A DNA stretch of 6,537 nt, taken from Verrucomicrobiota bacterium (GTDB taxonomy: Bacteria > Verrucomicrobiota > Verrucomicrobiia > Opitutales > UBA2995). How positions within the stretch are numbered: the stretch's first letter is position 1; each line of letters starts with the position of its first letter. Shown in pieces: positions 5,601 through 6,537 of the stretch. The DNA is taken from positions 1 to 6,537 of the forward strand of contig JAPUIL010000126.1 in the NCBI GenBank assembly GCA_027297085.1, in the 5' to 3' direction. The notes below the pieces were generated by a model, which worked only from the letters and a program-made list of their open reading frames with translations, ran no database searches and had not been told where the DNA came from. The translations under genes were made by a program, and so were the position numbers.

Positions 5601-6537
5601 ATGAGCCAAACAATCAAAGCCGTGCGCTGTCACCGATATGCCACATTTGATGACGCGGGAAAAACGCTACCCACTCCCGATCCTCTGAGAGACGTACTAA
5701 AACTTGACGAAATACCCATGCCCGAATGCGAGGACGGATGCGTTTTGGTAGAAGTAAATTATGCAGGGGTTCAATACCCGGATGCACTTCAGGCTCAAGG
5801 TCTCTATCAGTCAAAGCCGAAACTTCCCTATGTTCCCGGGATGGATGTCGCCGGAACCGTCTTGGAGACGGGCGGGGTAGTCCAACGGGCGAAGGTGGGG
5901 GACCGCGTCTTCGCGCAAGGCCAGACCGGAGGCCTCGCGGAGATCATCAAGGTCCATCCACAGATGGTGTGGAAGGTCCCCGAAGGAGTCCATCTATCGA
6001 AGTGCGCCAACCTGGGGCGCAACTACTTTCCGGCATACCACTCGCTCAAGATCATAGGAGAAGTCGGTGCCGGCGACCTCGTGTTAGTCGACGGCGCTTC
6101 GGGCGGCGTGGGAATGGCCGCGGTCGGGTTGGCCAAGGCGTTGGGTGCACAGGTGATAGCCGGAGTCAGCATCCCCGAGAAGAAGGAATTCCCAGTTTCG
6201 GCAGGCGCGGACCGGGTGCTCTGCTATGGCAGCGACCGGGAAAGCTATAAGAATTTCAAGAATGAAGTCAAACAAGCCGCGAGCGAGTTGGGCCACCCTG
6301 CAGGCGTCGATGTGATCGTCGATATGGTTCAAGGAGAACTCTTCGAAGGTGCCCTGGTTTCGTCGGTTCGACCGCTTGGAAAGATTTGCCTGGTAGGCTT
6401 TACTGCCGGACAGAAGCCGATTCGCCCCGGTATGTTGCTTATCAAGGAGGCCGCGGCCATCGGCAGCATGTGGGGTCGATGGGCAAGAGATAATCCAGAG
6501 GGACACCTGGAGAACGTCGCCGAAATCGTCCACTTCC
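5601..6537 (+). CDS. NADPH:quinone oxidoreductase-like MDR protein (partial, 3' end beyond window)
   Basis: The frame runs from 5601 to the window end with no stop, giving 312 residues of a protein usually about 325-345 long, so only the C-terminus is missing. It belongs to the zinc-free quinone-oxidoreductase branch of the medium-chain dehydrogenase/reductase superfamily. Members use NADPH to reduce quinones, enones or enoyl-CoA-type double bonds. The GroES-like N-terminal domain carries [10 protein letters not shown] (54-63) and [14 protein letters not shown] (74-87); the Rossmann domain carries [21 protein letters not shown] (163-183), AGADRVLCY (201-209), GKICLVGF (260-267) and [12 protein letters not shown] (288-299). 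No zinc-ligand pattern is visible. Q58 replaces the asparagine that I expect in the GVNFPD motif of this family. The gene follows the ligase by 113 bases, so it may be transcribed with the operon or from its own promoter. An enoyl or enone reductase role beside the beta-oxidation genes is plausible; the substrate cannot be assigned. Confidence 0.9.
   Translation, partial: MSQTIKAVRCHRYATFDDAGKTLPTPDPLRDVLKLDEIPMPECEDGCVLVEVNYAGVQYPDALQAQGLYQSKPKLPYVPGMDVAGTVLETGGVVQRAKVGDRVFAQGQTGGLAEIIKVHPQMVWKVPEGVHLSKCANLGRNYFPAYHSLKIIGEVGAGDLVLVDGASGGVGMAAVGLAKALGAQVIAGVSIPEKKEFPVSAGADRVLCYGSDRESYKNFKNEVKQAASELGHPAGVDVIVDMVQGELFEGALVSSVRPLGKICLVGFTAGQKPIRPGMLLIKEAAAIGSMWGRWARDNPEGHLENVAEIVHF

Noticed and set aside
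5726..6250. 174-codon + strand ORF
   Set aside because: It lies inside the reductase gene in another frame and is very rich in Arg and Gly; the 5601 frame shows clear MDR motifs instead.
6084..6533. 149-codon - strand ORF
   Set aside because: It is antisense to the Rossmann domain of the reductase gene and shows no recognisable family.

Overview
The window looks like a chromosomal fragment of moderate GC content from a Gram-negative, heterotrophic, proteobacterium-like organism. The evidence is the short gene gaps, Shine-Dalgarno sites of the AAGGA/AGGA type, and a set of cytosolic CoA-dependent catabolic enzymes of the kind common in soil and marine Proteobacteria. The sequence alone does not fix the genus. 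Nothing marks it as phage, plasmid or transposon: there is no integrase, transposase, tRNA or CRISPR array. All supported genes lie on the + strand.

Layout. Positions 1-607 carry no convincing gene. This AT-richer leader holds a small AT-sided hairpin (69-87), a REP-like near-palindrome (109-128), a probable intrinsic terminator (191-214) that runs directly into a sigma70-like promoter candidate (213-242), some weak stems, and an operator-like imperfect palindrome (562-580) just before the first gene. Three tightly packed genes follow, probably one transcript: a FadB/FadJ-type bifunctional enoyl-CoA hydratase/3-hydroxyacyl-CoA dehydrogenase (608-2689), a COG3618 amidohydrolase-fold, lactonase-like hydrolase (2694-3695, after a 4-base gap), and a class I adenylate-forming acyl-CoA synthetase (3703-5487, after a 7-base gap). 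A 113-base gap without a clear terminator leads to an MDR-family NADPH:quinone-oxidoreductase-like gene (5601 onward), cut by the window end. That fourth gene has no stop codon in the window; it is read directly from the sequence.

How the genes may work together (inference). The ligase would activate a carboxylic acid to its CoA thioester, and the bifunctional enzyme would hydrate and oxidise the enoyl-CoA as in beta-oxidation. The MDR enzyme could reduce a C=C bond in an enone, enoyl or quinone-type intermediate. The lactonase-like hydrolase could open a ring ester to give the acid that the ligase activates. This suggests a dedicated catabolic route for a cyclic or branched substrate rather than the housekeeping fatty-acid pathway, and no thiolase is seen. 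The substrate cannot be read from the sequence.

The most notable points are a lactonase-type hydrolase embedded in a beta-oxidation-like operon, its unusual FESNFPVD beta-8 motif, matching operator-like AGTA...TACT elements in the two intergenic regions, and a terminator/alternative-pairing arrangement in the leader. None of these amounts to a demonstrated new system.
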